Shown here in pieces: positions 17,560-25,699 of a stretch of DNA of 64,000 bases (its first letter is position 1; the number at the start of each line of letters is the position of its first letter). The notes under the pieces are model-generated. The model had not been told where the DNA came from. It saw nothing but the letters and a program-made list of their open reading frames with translations, and made no database searches. A program made the position numbers and the translations under genes. Location of the stretch: assembly GCF_900890425.1 (NCBI RefSeq), contig NZ_CAAHFG010000005.1:392173-456172 (forward strand), read 5' to 3'. Origin of the DNA: Pontiella desulfatans. Its GTDB lineage: Bacteria; Verrucomicrobiota; Kiritimatiellia; Kiritimatiellales; Pontiellaceae.

Positions 17560-20223
17560 ATGACATCCAATGAAATCCGCCAATCGTTTTTCGATTTTTT
17601 TGAATCGAAGCAGCACACCATTGTCAAATCGGGCAGTCTGCTTCCCGACGCCCCGAACCTGCTTTTCACCAACGCCGGCATGAACCAGTTCGTACCGATC
17701 TTCCTTGGCCAGGCCAACTGCCCCTACACGCCCGGCCGCGCCGCCGACACCCAGAAGTGCATCCGCGCCGGCGGCAAGCACAACGACCTCGACGATGTCG
17801 GTCTCGACACCTACCACCACACCTTTTTCGAAATGCTCGGCAACTGGTCGTTCGGCGACTATTTCAAGAAGGAGGCCATCGACTGGTCCTGGGAACTCAT
17901 TACCCAGGTGTGGGGTTTCCCGGCGGAGCGCGTCTATGCAACCTACTTCGGTGGCGACGACATCTCGGAGGCCGACCTCGAAGCCAAGGAACTCTGGCTG
18001 CGCCACCTGCCCGCCGAGCGCGTCGTTCCCGGCAACCGCAAGGATAATTTCTGGATGATGGGCGACACCGGCCCCTGCGGCCCGTGCTCCGAGCTGCACG
18101 TCGACCTGACGCCCAACGGCGACTGCGGCGCCGGCATGGTGAATGCCGACAGCGCCGACTGCATCGAGATCTGGAACCTTGTGTTCATGCAGTTCAATGC
18201 GAACGTCGATGGCTCCTTCGCGCCGCTTCCCGCCCAGCATGTCGATACCGGCATGGGCTTCGAGCGCGCCTGCTCGATCATCCAATGCACCCAGAATTTC
18301 ACCGACTTCTCGGGCGTCATCTCCAACTACGAAACCGATGTCTTCACCCCGATCTTCAACGCGCTCGCGGAAATGAGCGGGAAGCAATACACCAGCACGC
18401 TGCCCGCCGACCCGGCCAAGCAGACCGAACAGGAAGCCATCGATGTCGCGTTCCGTGTAATCGCCGACCACATCCGCTGCCTCTCGTTCTCCATCGCCGA
18501 CGGCATCATCCCGTCGAACGAAGGGCGGGGCTATGTGCTGCGCCGCATCCTGCGCCGCGCCGTCCGCTATGGCCGGACGCTCGGTTTCACCCAACCCTTC
18601 TTTTTCAAGCTCGCGGACACCGTGGTGGAATCCTTCGGCGGGGCCTTCCCGGAGCTCGTCAAGAACCACGCCCGCGTCAGCAAGACGCTCAAGGCCGAGG
18701 AGGAATCCTTCAACCGCACGCTGGATAAAGGCATGGACGTGTTCGATGCCATTCTGGGCAGCACCAAATCGAAAACGATTGATGGTGCGGATGTTTTCAA
18801 GCTCTACGACACCTATGGCTTCCCGTACGACCTGACCGAGCTGATGGCCCGGGAGCAGGGCATGCGGATCGATGAGGATGGCTTCGAGCGCCTGATGAAC
18901 GCGCAGCGCGAAAAGGCCCGCGCCGACCACGCCTCCAAAAAATCCGTCGTGCTCGCGGAAGATGGCGGCTTCGATGCCGATGCAACGCCCTTCGCGGGCT
19001 ATGAAACCACCCAGCTCGAAACCGAAGTGCTCGACGTGATCGACGGCACCACGGTCATCCTGAAGCAAACCCCGTTCTATCCCGAGTCCGGCGGACAGCA
19101 GGGCGACCATGGAACGCTCAAGGCCGACGGCGTGGAGTTCCGGGTAACCGATACGCAGAAAACGGCCGACGGCGTCATCCTGCACACCGGGGAACCCGTT
19201 TCCGGCGAACTCAAGAAAGGCGCCGCCGTCACCGCCAACGTGTGCCGCGGCCGGCGCGACAAGATCCGCCGCAACCACACCTCCACCCACCTGCTCAACG
19301 CCGCCCTGCGCGAGGTGGTCGATTCCTCCGTCAAGCAGGCCGGTTCCATGGTGGCTTCCGACTATCTCCGGTTCGACTTCAATTATTTCGAAGCCGTGAA
19401 GCCCGAACAGCTGCGCGAAATCGAACGGTTGGTGAACAAGCAGATTCTAAAGAACACCGAAGTGGCCACCGCCGAAATGTCGCTCGCCGACGTGCAGAAG
19501 GCCGACGATATCCAGGCCGTCTTCGACGACAAGTATGGCGAAACCGTCCGCGTTGTGGGCATCGGCGACTTCAGCAAGGAACTCTGCGGCGGAGTCCACG
19601 TTTCCACCACCGGCCAGATTGGCCAGTTCCGCATCGTTTCCGAATCCTCCGTGGCGGCCGGCATCCGCCGCATCGAAGCCGTCACTGGTTTGGCCGCCTT
19701 CGAATGGGCCGCCGAGGAGCACGACCTGCTGGTCGGCCTCAGCAAGAACCTCAGCGTGAAACCCGCCGATCTGCCCGAGCGCATCAAAACCATGGCCGAC
19801 CAGGCCAAGGCCGCCGAAAAGCAACTCAAGGAAATGCAGACCAAGGCGGCGGTTTCCAACATCGACGGACTCGTCGACAAGGTTGAGAAGGCCGGCGATG
19901 TGCAAGTGCTCGCGTCCGACCTCGGCGAGATGTCGATGGATGCCTTGCGCCAGGTGCTCGATGGCCTCCGCCAGAAGATCGGGAGCGCGGTCATCGTGGT
20001 CGGCAGCTGCAACGATGGCAAGGCCTGCCTGGCCGCCAGTATTTCGGACGACCTCGTGGCGAAGGGCATCCATGCCGGCAAGCTGATTGGCCAGATCGCG
20101 AAAATCTGCAACGGCGGCGGCGGTGGTAAGCCCGACAAGGCCCAGGCCGGCGGCAAGGACGGCTCCAAGGTTGGCGAAGCCATCCAGGCCGTCGCCGGCA
20201 TCGTCGAGCAAATGAACGGCTAA
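17560..20223 (+). CDS. alaS: Alanyl-tRNA synthetase
   Basis: 887 residues, the usual bacterial AlaRS length. The N-terminal class II catalytic domain is recognisable (NLLFTNAGMNQFVPIFLGQ, CIRAGGKHNDLDDVG, HHTFFEMLGNWSFGDYFKKEAI). The editing domain has HTSTHLLNAALREVV and the zinc-ligand CGGVHVSTTGQIG. The C-Ala domain ends in GGGGGKPDKAQAGGKD. It charges tRNA-Ala with alanine in the cytoplasm and clears mischarged Ser/Gly. Nothing unusual except the hairpin repeat immediately upstream. Confidence 0.98.
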   Translation: MTSNEIRQSFFDFFESKQHTIVKSGSLLPDAPNLLFTNAGMNQFVPIFLGQANCPYTPGRAADTQKCIRAGGKHNDLDDVGLDTYHHTFFEMLGNWSFGDYFKKEAIDWSWELITQVWGFPAERVYATYFGGDDISEADLEAKELWLRHLPAERVVPGNRKDNFWMMGDTGPCGPCSELHVDLTPNGDCGAGMVNADSADCIEIWNLVFMQFNANVDGSFAPLPAQHVDTGMGFERACSIIQCTQNFTDFSGVISNYETDVFTPIFNALAEMSGKQYTSTLPADPAKQTEQEAIDVAFRVIADHIRCLSFSIADGIIPSNEGRGYVLRRILRRAVRYGRTLGFTQPFFFKLADTVVESFGGAFPELVKNHARVSKTLKAEEESFNRTLDKGMDVFDAILGSTKSKTIDGADVFKLYDTYGFPYDLTELMAREQGMRIDEDGFERLMNAQREKARADHASKKSVVLAEDGGFDADATPFAGYETTQLETEVLDVIDGTTVILKQTPFYPESGGQQGDHGTLKADGVEFRVTDTQKTADGVILHTGEPVSGELKKGAAVTANVCRGRRDKIRRNHTSTHLLNAALREVVDSSVKQAGSMVASDYLRFDFNYFEAVKPEQLREIERLVNKQILKNTEVATAEMSLADVQKADDIQAVFDDKYGETVRVVGIGDFSKELCGGVHVSTTGQIGQFRIVSESSVAAGIRRIEAVTGLAAFEWAAEEHDLLVGLSKNLSVKPADLPERIKTMADQAKAAEKQLKEMQTKAAVSNIDGLVDKVEKAGDVQVLASDLGEMSMDALRQVLDGLRQKIGSAVIVVGSCNDGKACLAASISDDLVAKGIHAGKLIGQIAKICNGGGGGKPDKAQAGGKDGSKVGEAIQAVAGIVEQMNG

Positions 20224-20232
20224 ATCAGCGCC

Positions 20233-20320
20233 TTCAACGCAAAGACGCTAGGAACGCAAAGAGTCCGACTGTGAAAGCGGTTGGTTTTCTATGTGTTCTC
20301 TGCGCTCTTTTGCGGCTAAA
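20233..20320. repeat. CAAAG/CTTTTGCGG hairpin repeat
   Basis: AACGCAAAGACGC...AACGCAAAGAG on the left and TGTGTTCTCTGCGCTCTTTTGCGGCTAAA on the right form an imperfect inverted repeat. Related copies occur near 14150, 25618, 39345, 40124, 58215 and 58862. Confidence 0.65.
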
Positions 20321-20328
20321 TTCCTTTC

Positions 20329-20574
20329 ATGGAAACGATCCACCAGCTTTTGAGCCGGATCCATTGGGATGCAGAGTTTGGCCAAGGCGAGTTCTCGGTT
20401 GGGATCTACGACCGGGTCGAGGATGCGGTCGGGTTCCTTTCCCTGGATCGGCTGTCGCTGGAAAAGGGCAACCACTTTTCATTCACGGTCAACATCGACG
20501 GCGAAATCGTCACGATCCCCTTCCACCGCATCCGCGAAGTGCGCAAGAACGGCGAAACCATTTGGAAACGTTGA
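20329..20574 (+). CDS. DUF504 / MJ1316-like domain protein
   Basis: 81 residues, the length of the isolated domain. The conserved pattern is clear: LLSRIHWDAEFGQGEFSVGIYDR at the start, and IPFHRIREVRKNGETIWKR at the end. The domain is found alone in archaea and some bacteria and fused to RNA-end-recognition proteins in eukaryotes; a nucleic-acid end-binding role is assumed from the family. No Shine-Dalgarno is visible; the CAAAG repeat abuts the start codon. Confidence 0.8.
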   Translation: METIHQLLSRIHWDAEFGQGEFSVGIYDRVEDAVGFLSLDRLSLEKGNHFSFTVNIDGEIVTIPFHRIREVRKNGETIWKR

Positions 20575-20625
20575 CTGCATTGGGCTATGCTGTCCGCGTA
20601 CCGTGTAAAACGATAGGGGACACCA

Positions 20626-21306
20626 ATGGAACGCTCGAAATGTCTATTCTTGTATGAAGAAATAATGCTGCTGGCCCTGCGCAACGACAAGGGCACGGTT
20701 GCCGCCGGCTTCGTGGAGTATGCCGTCGCGGGCGCCGTGTTGGCCGAGCTGCTGCTCGATGGCCGAATCTCCGTTGGCGACACGAAGAAAAAGCTGGTCG
20801 ATCTCAAGACCGCGGATCCGGTTGGCGATCCGGTTATCGATGAGTGCCTGGAGCGAATGGGGGCTGCAAAGAGGCGCGCCTCCTTGAATACCTGGGTTTC
20901 CCGGCTGGCCGGCATCAAAGGCCTCAGGCACAAGGTGGCGCAACAGCTCTGCGACCGCGGCATTCTCCGCGCCGAGGAGGGCTCCGTGCTGTTTATCTTC
21001 ACGCGCAAGACCTATCCCGAGCTTAATCCCGAGCCGGAAATGAAGATCGTCGAACGGTTGCGATCGGCGATCTTTTGCGAAGGAGACCGGCTTGATCCAC
21101 GCACGGTCGTCTTGATCTCCCTGGCCCACAGCAACAACCTGCTAAGCGAAAACCTGGGGCGGAAGGAAATACGATCCCAAAAGAAGCGGATTGAACGGAT
21201 TGTCAATGGCGAGCTGATCGGCAAGGCCACGAAGGAAGTGATTGAAGCCTGCCAGGCCGCCGTGATGGTTGCGGTGATCGTTCCGACCATCATGGCCAGT
21301 AGTTGA
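20626..21306 (+). CDS. GPP34 (GOLPH3/Vps74-like) family protein
   Basis: 226 residues with AGGGGA upstream of the ATG. The hallmark GPP34 opening is present (FLYEEIMLLALRNDKGT...YAVAGAVLAELLLDGRI), followed by the all-helical core and a C-terminal hydrophobic helix (AAVMVAVIVPTIMASS). In eukaryotes GOLPH3 binds PI4P and Golgi glycosyltransferases; bacterial members have no settled role. It sits between the DUF504 gene and a DUF2007 gene, all on the plus strand. Family assignment is confident; function in this organism is unknown. Confidence 0.85.
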   Translation: MERSKCLFLYEEIMLLALRNDKGTVAAGFVEYAVAGAVLAELLLDGRISVGDTKKKLVDLKTADPVGDPVIDECLERMGAAKRRASLNTWVSRLAGIKGLRHKVAQQLCDRGILRAEEGSVLFIFTRKTYPELNPEPEMKIVERLRSAIFCEGDRLDPRTVVLISLAHSNNLLSENLGRKEIRSQKKRIERIVNGELIGKATKEVIEACQAAVMVAVIVPTIMASS

Positions 21307-21360
21307 ACGATTCCCATTTATTTGGGATAAGGCGCAGGATGGTGCCGGCGGAGATTGTGA

Positions 21361-22107
21361 ATGGGTATGGATAACCAGGTGGTGCTGACATCGTTTGTTC
21401 AGGAACTGGATGCGCAAATGGTCGTGATGGAGCTGCAGGCGGGCGGCATCGATGCCGTTCTCCAGAAGGACGATTGCGGCGGGATGCGCCCATTCATCAC
21501 ATCGGAGCGGGGCATCGAGGTTCTGGTGCCTGCCGCGGATCTGCAACGGGCCCGGGAAATCCTCGCCCTGATCCCGAATGAAGAAGCTGAGGCGGTTGCA
21601 TTGGAAAAGCCCCGGCGGCGACTCTCGAAGATTGATCTGACGGCCATGCTCGTGGTTGGTATTGTGGTCGGATCTATCGGCTCCTGGGTGTATGTGAAGG
21701 ACAAATATTTCGTACGGGAAGCAGAGATTGACCGCAACGGGGACGGAGTTACCGACCAAGTGTGGTTCTACGGCAAAGATGGCTACTGTACAGGGGGGCA
21801 TGCCGATAATAACTTTGATGGCAAATGGGACGAGTGGCATACGTTTGTGGATGGCGCCATTGACCTCACGAAAACCGATACGGATTTCAACGGGGTGCCG
21901 GATGTGGAATGGAAGTATCTATTCGGAGTTGCCGCGCAGGAAAACTGGCGGCCGAATGGGGCCGAGGTGGTGAACAAGCGGGTTTTTCTCAAGCACGGCA
22001 TTCCGGTCAGGGAGCTGGTGGATAGCGATCGTAATGGAACATTCGACCTGGAAACTGGCTTCGATGCCTTCGGCAACAAAACCAATTCCATGCCCGTCCA
22101 AAAGTGA
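21361..22107 (+). CDS. DUF2007-domain membrane protein with Asp-rich repeats
   Basis: 248 residues. Residues 5-70 match DUF2007 (putative signal-transducing domain: SFVQELDAQMVVMELQAGGIDAVL ... LVPAADLQRAREIL). One membrane helix follows (IDLTAMLVVGIVVGSIGSWVYV). The exported C-terminal part carries several D-x-N/D-x-D/N-G motifs (DRNGDGVTD, DNNFDGKWD, DTDFNGVPD, DSDRNGTFD), which look like calcium-binding loops of EF-hand or dockerin type. Cytoplasmic domain plus extracytoplasmic Ca-loop repeat suggests a sensor-like topology, inferred only. Confidence 0.75.
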   Translation: MGMDNQVVLTSFVQELDAQMVVMELQAGGIDAVLQKDDCGGMRPFITSERGIEVLVPAADLQRAREILALIPNEEAEAVALEKPRRRLSKIDLTAMLVVGIVVGSIGSWVYVKDKYFVREAEIDRNGDGVTDQVWFYGKDGYCTGGHADNNFDGKWDEWHTFVDGAIDLTKTDTDFNGVPDVEWKYLFGVAAQENWRPNGAEVVNKRVFLKHGIPVRELVDSDRNGTFDLETGFDAFGNKTNSMPVQK

Positions 22108-22114
22108 GACCGCC

Positions 22115-23515
22115 TTATTGTTCCTTGGGTGTTAGGCGCAGGATGGTGTCGGGCGAGTTCAGCACGATGTAGAGGGCGCCGTCGGGGCCGCAGGCGACAT
22201 CGCGGACGCGGCCGGCATTCTTGAGGATCATCTCTTCGTGCATGACGCGGTCCTTTTCGATATCGAGCACGCGCACATCCTCGTATTTCAGGGCGCCGAC
22301 CAGCAGCTTGTTGTTCCATTTGGGGAAGAGGTTTCCGGAATAGAACCCGATGCCGCAGACGGCGGTGGAGGGTTTCCAATACCAGGCGGGTTGCTCCATG
22401 CCTTCCTTGCGGACGACCTCGGTGATGGTGGTGCCGTTGTAGTTCTTGCCATAGGTGATGACGGGCCATCCATAGTTCTTTCCCGCCTCGACGAGGTTGA
22501 GTTCGTCGCCGCCCAGCGGCCCATGCTCGGCCGCCCAGATTTGGCCGGTGGTTGGATGGACGGAGATGCCTTGCGGATTACGATGGCCGTAGGAAAAGAT
22601 GGAGGGCAGGGCGCCTTCCGTCTGTACGAAAGGATTATCGTTTGGGATTGAGCCGTCGCGGCGGATGCGGTGCATCTTGCCATTGGGCTTGGAAAGATCC
22701 TGCGCGTCGTCGCCGGTGCCGCGGTCGCCGATGGAAAAATAGAGGTTGTTCCCGGCATCGAAAACAATGCGGGTGCCGAAGTGGACGCGGGTGGTGCGGT
22801 ATTCTTCGTGACGGGCTTCAAAGAGCGTTTGTTCATCGATCCACCGGTTGTTCCGGATGCGGCCGCGGACGACCTTGGTCATGGCGGGTGCGCGTTTTTC
22901 GCCGGCCTTCTTTTCGAGCCCATGGCTGAAGGCCAGGTAGATCCACTGGTTGCCCTTTTCCCGGTAGTCGGGATCGAACGCGACGGCGAGCAGGCCGCCC
23001 TGGCCTTCGGCAACGACGGATGGAGAGCCTTCGACCGGTTTGGGATTCAGCGTCCCGTTCCGCATAATACGCAACCGACCGGGACGTTCGGTGATCAGCG
23101 CGAGCTTATCGTCGAGAAAGGCGAGGTTCCATGGGATGTCCAGCCCCTCGGCCCAGATCTCTACATCGATGTCGTAGTCCTGCGTCTGGAGGGATGTCGG
23201 GCTGGGCGGCGTGGCGGCCCCTGCTTGTTTTTCGGCTTCGAAGAGATAGTTGACCAAGCTCTTGATCTGTGGGTCGGTCAGCGATTTTTCATAGGCTGGC
23301 ATGCCGAGATGGGTGATGCCGAACTTAATGTTGCGGGAAATGTGTCCGGCGCTGTCGCCGAACTGCCAAATGCCATCGATGAGGCTTTGGGCATTGCCCC
23401 CTTGGAATTTTGCCCCGTGGCAGTGTGAGCAATGTTCCTGGTAGAGGTTGTCCGCGCTTTGGCCTAATGCGGATGAAACCGTAAGCAATATGGGAAGGAT
23501 GATCTTTGCTTTCAT
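22115..23515 (-). CDS. PQQ-dependent sugar dehydrogenase with N-terminal cytochrome c domain
   Basis: About 466 residues beginning MKAKIILPILLTVSSALGQS (signal peptide), which sets the start at 23515. Residues 20-110 are a mono-haem cytochrome c (CSHCHG, with GMPAYEKSLTDPQIKSLVNYL carrying the Met ligand). The rest is a soluble aldose-dehydrogenase-type six-bladed propeller (DIPWNLAFL..., ITERPGRLRIM, GGLLAVAFDPDY, HRNPQGISVHPTTG, EHGPLGGDELN). It oxidises an aldose in the periplasm and passes electrons to its own haem. A 477-bp part is nearly identical to a truncated copy at 25741-26218. Confidence 0.93.
   Translation of the reverse strand: MKAKIILPILLTVSSALGQSADNLYQEHCSHCHGAKFQGGNAQSLIDGIWQFGDSAGHISRNIKFGITHLGMPAYEKSLTDPQIKSLVNYLFEAEKQAGAATPPSPTSLQTQDYDIDVEIWAEGLDIPWNLAFLDDKLALITERPGRLRIMRNGTLNPKPVEGSPSVVAEGQGGLLAVAFDPDYREKGNQWIYLAFSHGLEKKAGEKRAPAMTKVVRGRIRNNRWIDEQTLFEARHEEYRTTRVHFGTRIVFDAGNNLYFSIGDRGTGDDAQDLSKPNGKMHRIRRDGSIPNDNPFVQTEGALPSIFSYGHRNPQGISVHPTTGQIWAAEHGPLGGDELNLVEAGKNYGWPVITYGKNYNGTTITEVVRKEGMEQPAWYWKPSTAVCGIGFYSGNLFPKWNNKLLVGALKYEDVRVLDIEKDRVMHEEMILKNAGRVRDVACGPDGALYIVLNSPDTILRLTPKEQ
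22903..23380. repeat. Near-identical duplicated tract, copy 1
   Basis: Pairs with 25741-26218 at an offset of 2838 bp. I count a single mismatch (23165 versus 26003) before divergence resumes at 23380/26218. DNA upstream of the tract in the same two genes differs at roughly one base in five, so the tract is much younger than the gene duplication, as expected of gene conversion or recent recombination. Confidence 0.85.
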
Positions 23516-23576
23516 GCCGAGGACTATGAACGTTGTTTGCTTGCACCGCCAACGGAAAATGGACAGTCTTTCGCGC

Positions 23577-24509
23577 ATGACAAAGCCATATGATTATCTT
23601 TTTGGCCCGGTGCCTTCGCGGCGGCTGGGGCGTTCACTGGGAGTGGATCTGATTCCGTTCAAGACCTGCACGATGGATTGCGCCTATTGCCAGCTGGGCG
23701 AAACCACCTGCCCGGTGAGCGAGCGCGGCGACTATGTCCCGATGCAGGACGTGCTTGCCGAGCTTGACCGGTGGTGGAAAAACGATGGCCAGGCCGACCA
23801 TATTACGCTGGCCGGTTCCGGCGAGCCTACCTTGCACACCCATTTTGGCGATGTGTTCCGATGGGTGAAGGAAAACACCGAAATCCCATCCGTGCTGCTC
23901 ACCAACGGAACACTGATGCATAATGCCAATGTGCGTGCCGATGCGGTGCTGGCCAACAAGGTGAAGGTGACGCTCAGTGCCTGGGACGAGGCCAGCTTCC
24001 AGCAGATTCACCGTCCGGCCCAGGGCGTGTCGTTCGAATTGCTGGTGAAGGGCGAGCAGGCGTTCCGCTCGGAATTTTCCGGCGAACTTTCGGTCGAGGT
24101 CTTCATCATCGAAGGCGTCAATTCGCATGTGTTCGATGTCCGGAAAATCGCCGAGGTGGTGAAGTCGATCCATCCCGACCGGGTCGATATCAACACCGCA
24201 GTGCGCCCCCCGGCGGATCCCTCGGTCAAGGCCGCCAGGGAAGAGCATCTGCATGCCCTCGCCGAGCTGTTCGGGCCCAATGCCTCCGTGGCCGCGACGT
24301 TCAAGAGGCAGGGATTCGAGTCGATCGAAATCAGCCAGGAGGCCTTGCTCGGACTCATCAAGCGCCACCCGGCCACCTGCAAGCAGCTGGCGGACGAGTT
24401 CAACCTGCCCTCCGACAAAATGTACAAGACGCTGAAAAGCCTAGTGGCCACGGGGCAGTTGCGCGAGGACAAGAGCGGGTTGGAAACCTGCTATTTCCAC
24501 CGGGCATAG
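23577..24509 (+). CDS. Radical SAM protein (COG0731-like), copy 1
   Basis: About 310 residues starting MTKPYDYLFGPVPSRRLGRSLGVDLIPFK. The CxxxCxxC iron-sulfur motif is CTMDCAYCQ; the GSGEPTLH motif is the SAM-binding GGE-like loop. A C-terminal winged-helix-like segment (LLGLIKRHPATCKQLADEFNLPSDKMYKTLKSLVATGQL) follows. The family includes wyosine-type and uncharacterised Fe-S oxidoreductases; the substrate is unknown. Divergent from the PQQ dehydrogenase (61 nt) and one nt from the downstream hydrolase. A paralogue lies at 28051. Confidence 0.88.
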   Translation: MTKPYDYLFGPVPSRRLGRSLGVDLIPFKTCTMDCAYCQLGETTCPVSERGDYVPMQDVLAELDRWWKNDGQADHITLAGSGEPTLHTHFGDVFRWVKENTEIPSVLLTNGTLMHNANVRADAVLANKVKVTLSAWDEASFQQIHRPAQGVSFELLVKGEQAFRSEFSGELSVEVFIIEGVNSHVFDVRKIAEVVKSIHPDRVDINTAVRPPADPSVKAAREEHLHALAELFGPNASVAATFKRQGFESIEISQEALLGLIKRHPATCKQLADEFNLPSDKMYKTLKSLVATGQLREDKSGLETCYFHRA

Positions 24510-24510
24510 C

Positions 24511-25173
24511 ATGGGCAAATCCCCCGTCATCATGCTTTCGGGAATGGGCGCCGATGCGCGCGTGTTTAAAAAGCAGTTGGAAGCGATTCCCCAAATGAGC
24601 GTCCCCAAGTGGATTGAACCGCAACCGGGCGAGTCCCTGCGGGATTATGCCGGACGTTTTGCCAAGCGGATTGATCCCGGCATGCCGTGCCATATCGGCG
24701 GAGCCTCGTTCGGCGGTTTTGTTGCGCTGGAAATGGTTCGCCATTTGCATGTGGCAGGCTGTTTTTTGGTGGGGAGTGTGCGCGTGCCGGAAGAGCTGCC
24801 CCGTGGATTCAAGGTGTTGAATGGAATTCCGGGTGTTGCGGGTGCGGTTCCATTCGAGGTGGCGGCGCTGCTGGGCAAGGCCGCGCTGCTTTCGACGGGG
24901 CGGGATTCGCAGGCGCATCATGCCGAGCTCATGAAGCAGCTGGCGGATTCCGATGCGGCGTTCCTGCGCTGGGCCTGCCGTGCCGTGCTGGGTTGGAGCG
25001 GTGCGCCGGACACGGGGGACACGCCGATCCACCAAATCCACGGTTCGGCCGATGTGGTTCTGCCGGTGCGCAACACCCGCCCGGACGTCGTGGTGCCCGG
25101 AGCGGGCCATGCCCTTTCCATGAGCCATCCGGACGAGGTCACGGAGTTCATTCTGAAGCGGATTCAACCATAG
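24511..25173 (+). CDS. Alpha/beta hydrolase
   Basis: 220 residues. Oxyanion region MLSGMGADARVF, nucleophile elbow GGASFGG (Gly-x-Ser-x-Gly), late HGSADVVLP (acid) and GAGHALSMSHPDEV (catalytic His). Small esterase or lipase-like enzyme without lid or leader; substrate unknown. The start is one nt after the stop of the radical SAM gene without its own ribosome-binding site, so it is probably translated by coupling. Confidence 0.85.
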   Translation: MGKSPVIMLSGMGADARVFKKQLEAIPQMSVPKWIEPQPGESLRDYAGRFAKRIDPGMPCHIGGASFGGFVALEMVRHLHVAGCFLVGSVRVPEELPRGFKVLNGIPGVAGAVPFEVAALLGKAALLSTGRDSQAHHAELMKQLADSDAAFLRWACRAVLGWSGAPDTGDTPIHQIHGSADVVLPVRNTRPDVVVPGAGHALSMSHPDEVTEFILKRIQP

Positions 25174-25188
25174 TAGGAGGACCAAACC

Positions 25189-25599
25189 ATGAAGAAGACA
25201 CATGCCATTACCTTGGCGGCATCGCTGGGCGTTGCGCTCGCCTATGGGGCCGGGAACGAAATCACGGTGGGGAACATGCCGCCGTCGGTGGTGAAAACGG
25301 TGCCGGCCTGCGGCGACACGGAGGTCGATCCCGACCTGAAGGAAATCACGGTGACCTTCAGCAAGGACATGATGACGGAAAAGATGTGGTCGGTCTGCCA
25401 AATCTCTTCCGAGCACTATCCGAAACGGCGGAAGGATCTGTTCTACCGCGATGGGCGCACGTTTGTTTTCCCGGTCATCCTGAAGCCGGGCAAGACCTAC
25501 GTGATGTGGTTCAACCGCGCCCAGTACAACTCGTTCCGTGACACCGGCAACCGCCCGGCCGTCCCGTACCAGCTGGTGTTCAAGACCAAGGATAAATAG
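25189..25599 (+). CDS. Secreted protein with a bacterial Ig-like (Big_5) domain
   Basis: 136 residues, AGGAGG upstream, signal peptide MKKTHAITLAASLGVALAYGA. The mature part is a single Ig-like domain of the SbsA/Big_5 type (PSVVKTVPACGDTEVDPDLKEITVTFSKDM ... LKPGKTYVMWFN). Two cysteines may form a disulfide. Third gene of the radical SAM-hydrolase operon; periplasmic or surface, function unknown. Confidence 0.8.
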   Translation: MKKTHAITLAASLGVALAYGAGNEITVGNMPPSVVKTVPACGDTEVDPDLKEITVTFSKDMMTEKMWSVCQISSEHYPKRRKDLFYRDGRTFVFPVILKPGKTYVMWFNRAQYNSFRDTGNRPAVPYQLVFKTKDK

Positions 25600-25617
25600 C
25601 CGTGAACGGTGAAGTGA

Positions 25618-25699
25618 GAGAATTTTAACCACAAAGGACGAAGTGCTCAAAGAGGCATGTTGCTGGTGGGCTTAGCGTTCTTGGAGTCTTCGTGGTTTA
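25618..25699. repeat. CAAAG hairpin repeat reaching the stop codon of the chimeric gene
   Basis: AACCACAAAGGACGAAGTGCTCAAAG on the left and GTTCTTGGAGTCTTCGTGGTTT on the right form an imperfect inverted repeat. The right arm ends at the stop codon of the minus-strand chimeric gene. At 40124-40208 a member of the same family also abuts the stop codon of the deaminase gene. Confidence 0.65.

Noticed and set aside
17446..19290. 614-residue open frame opposite alaS
   Set aside because: Produced by the codon bias of alaS on the other strand; composition (Gly/Val/His/Asp-rich) is typical of antisense reading.
20648..20654. A further TCTTGTA heptamer
   Set aside because: Single copy inside the GPP34 coding region; no partner at helical spacing.
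21320..21350. Short match to the 3' end of the PQQ dehydrogenase gene (AGGCGCAGGATGGTG) before the DUF2007 gene, suggesting another fragment copy
   Set aside because: Only about 15 identical bases; such matches are expected by chance in a 64-kb self-comparison.
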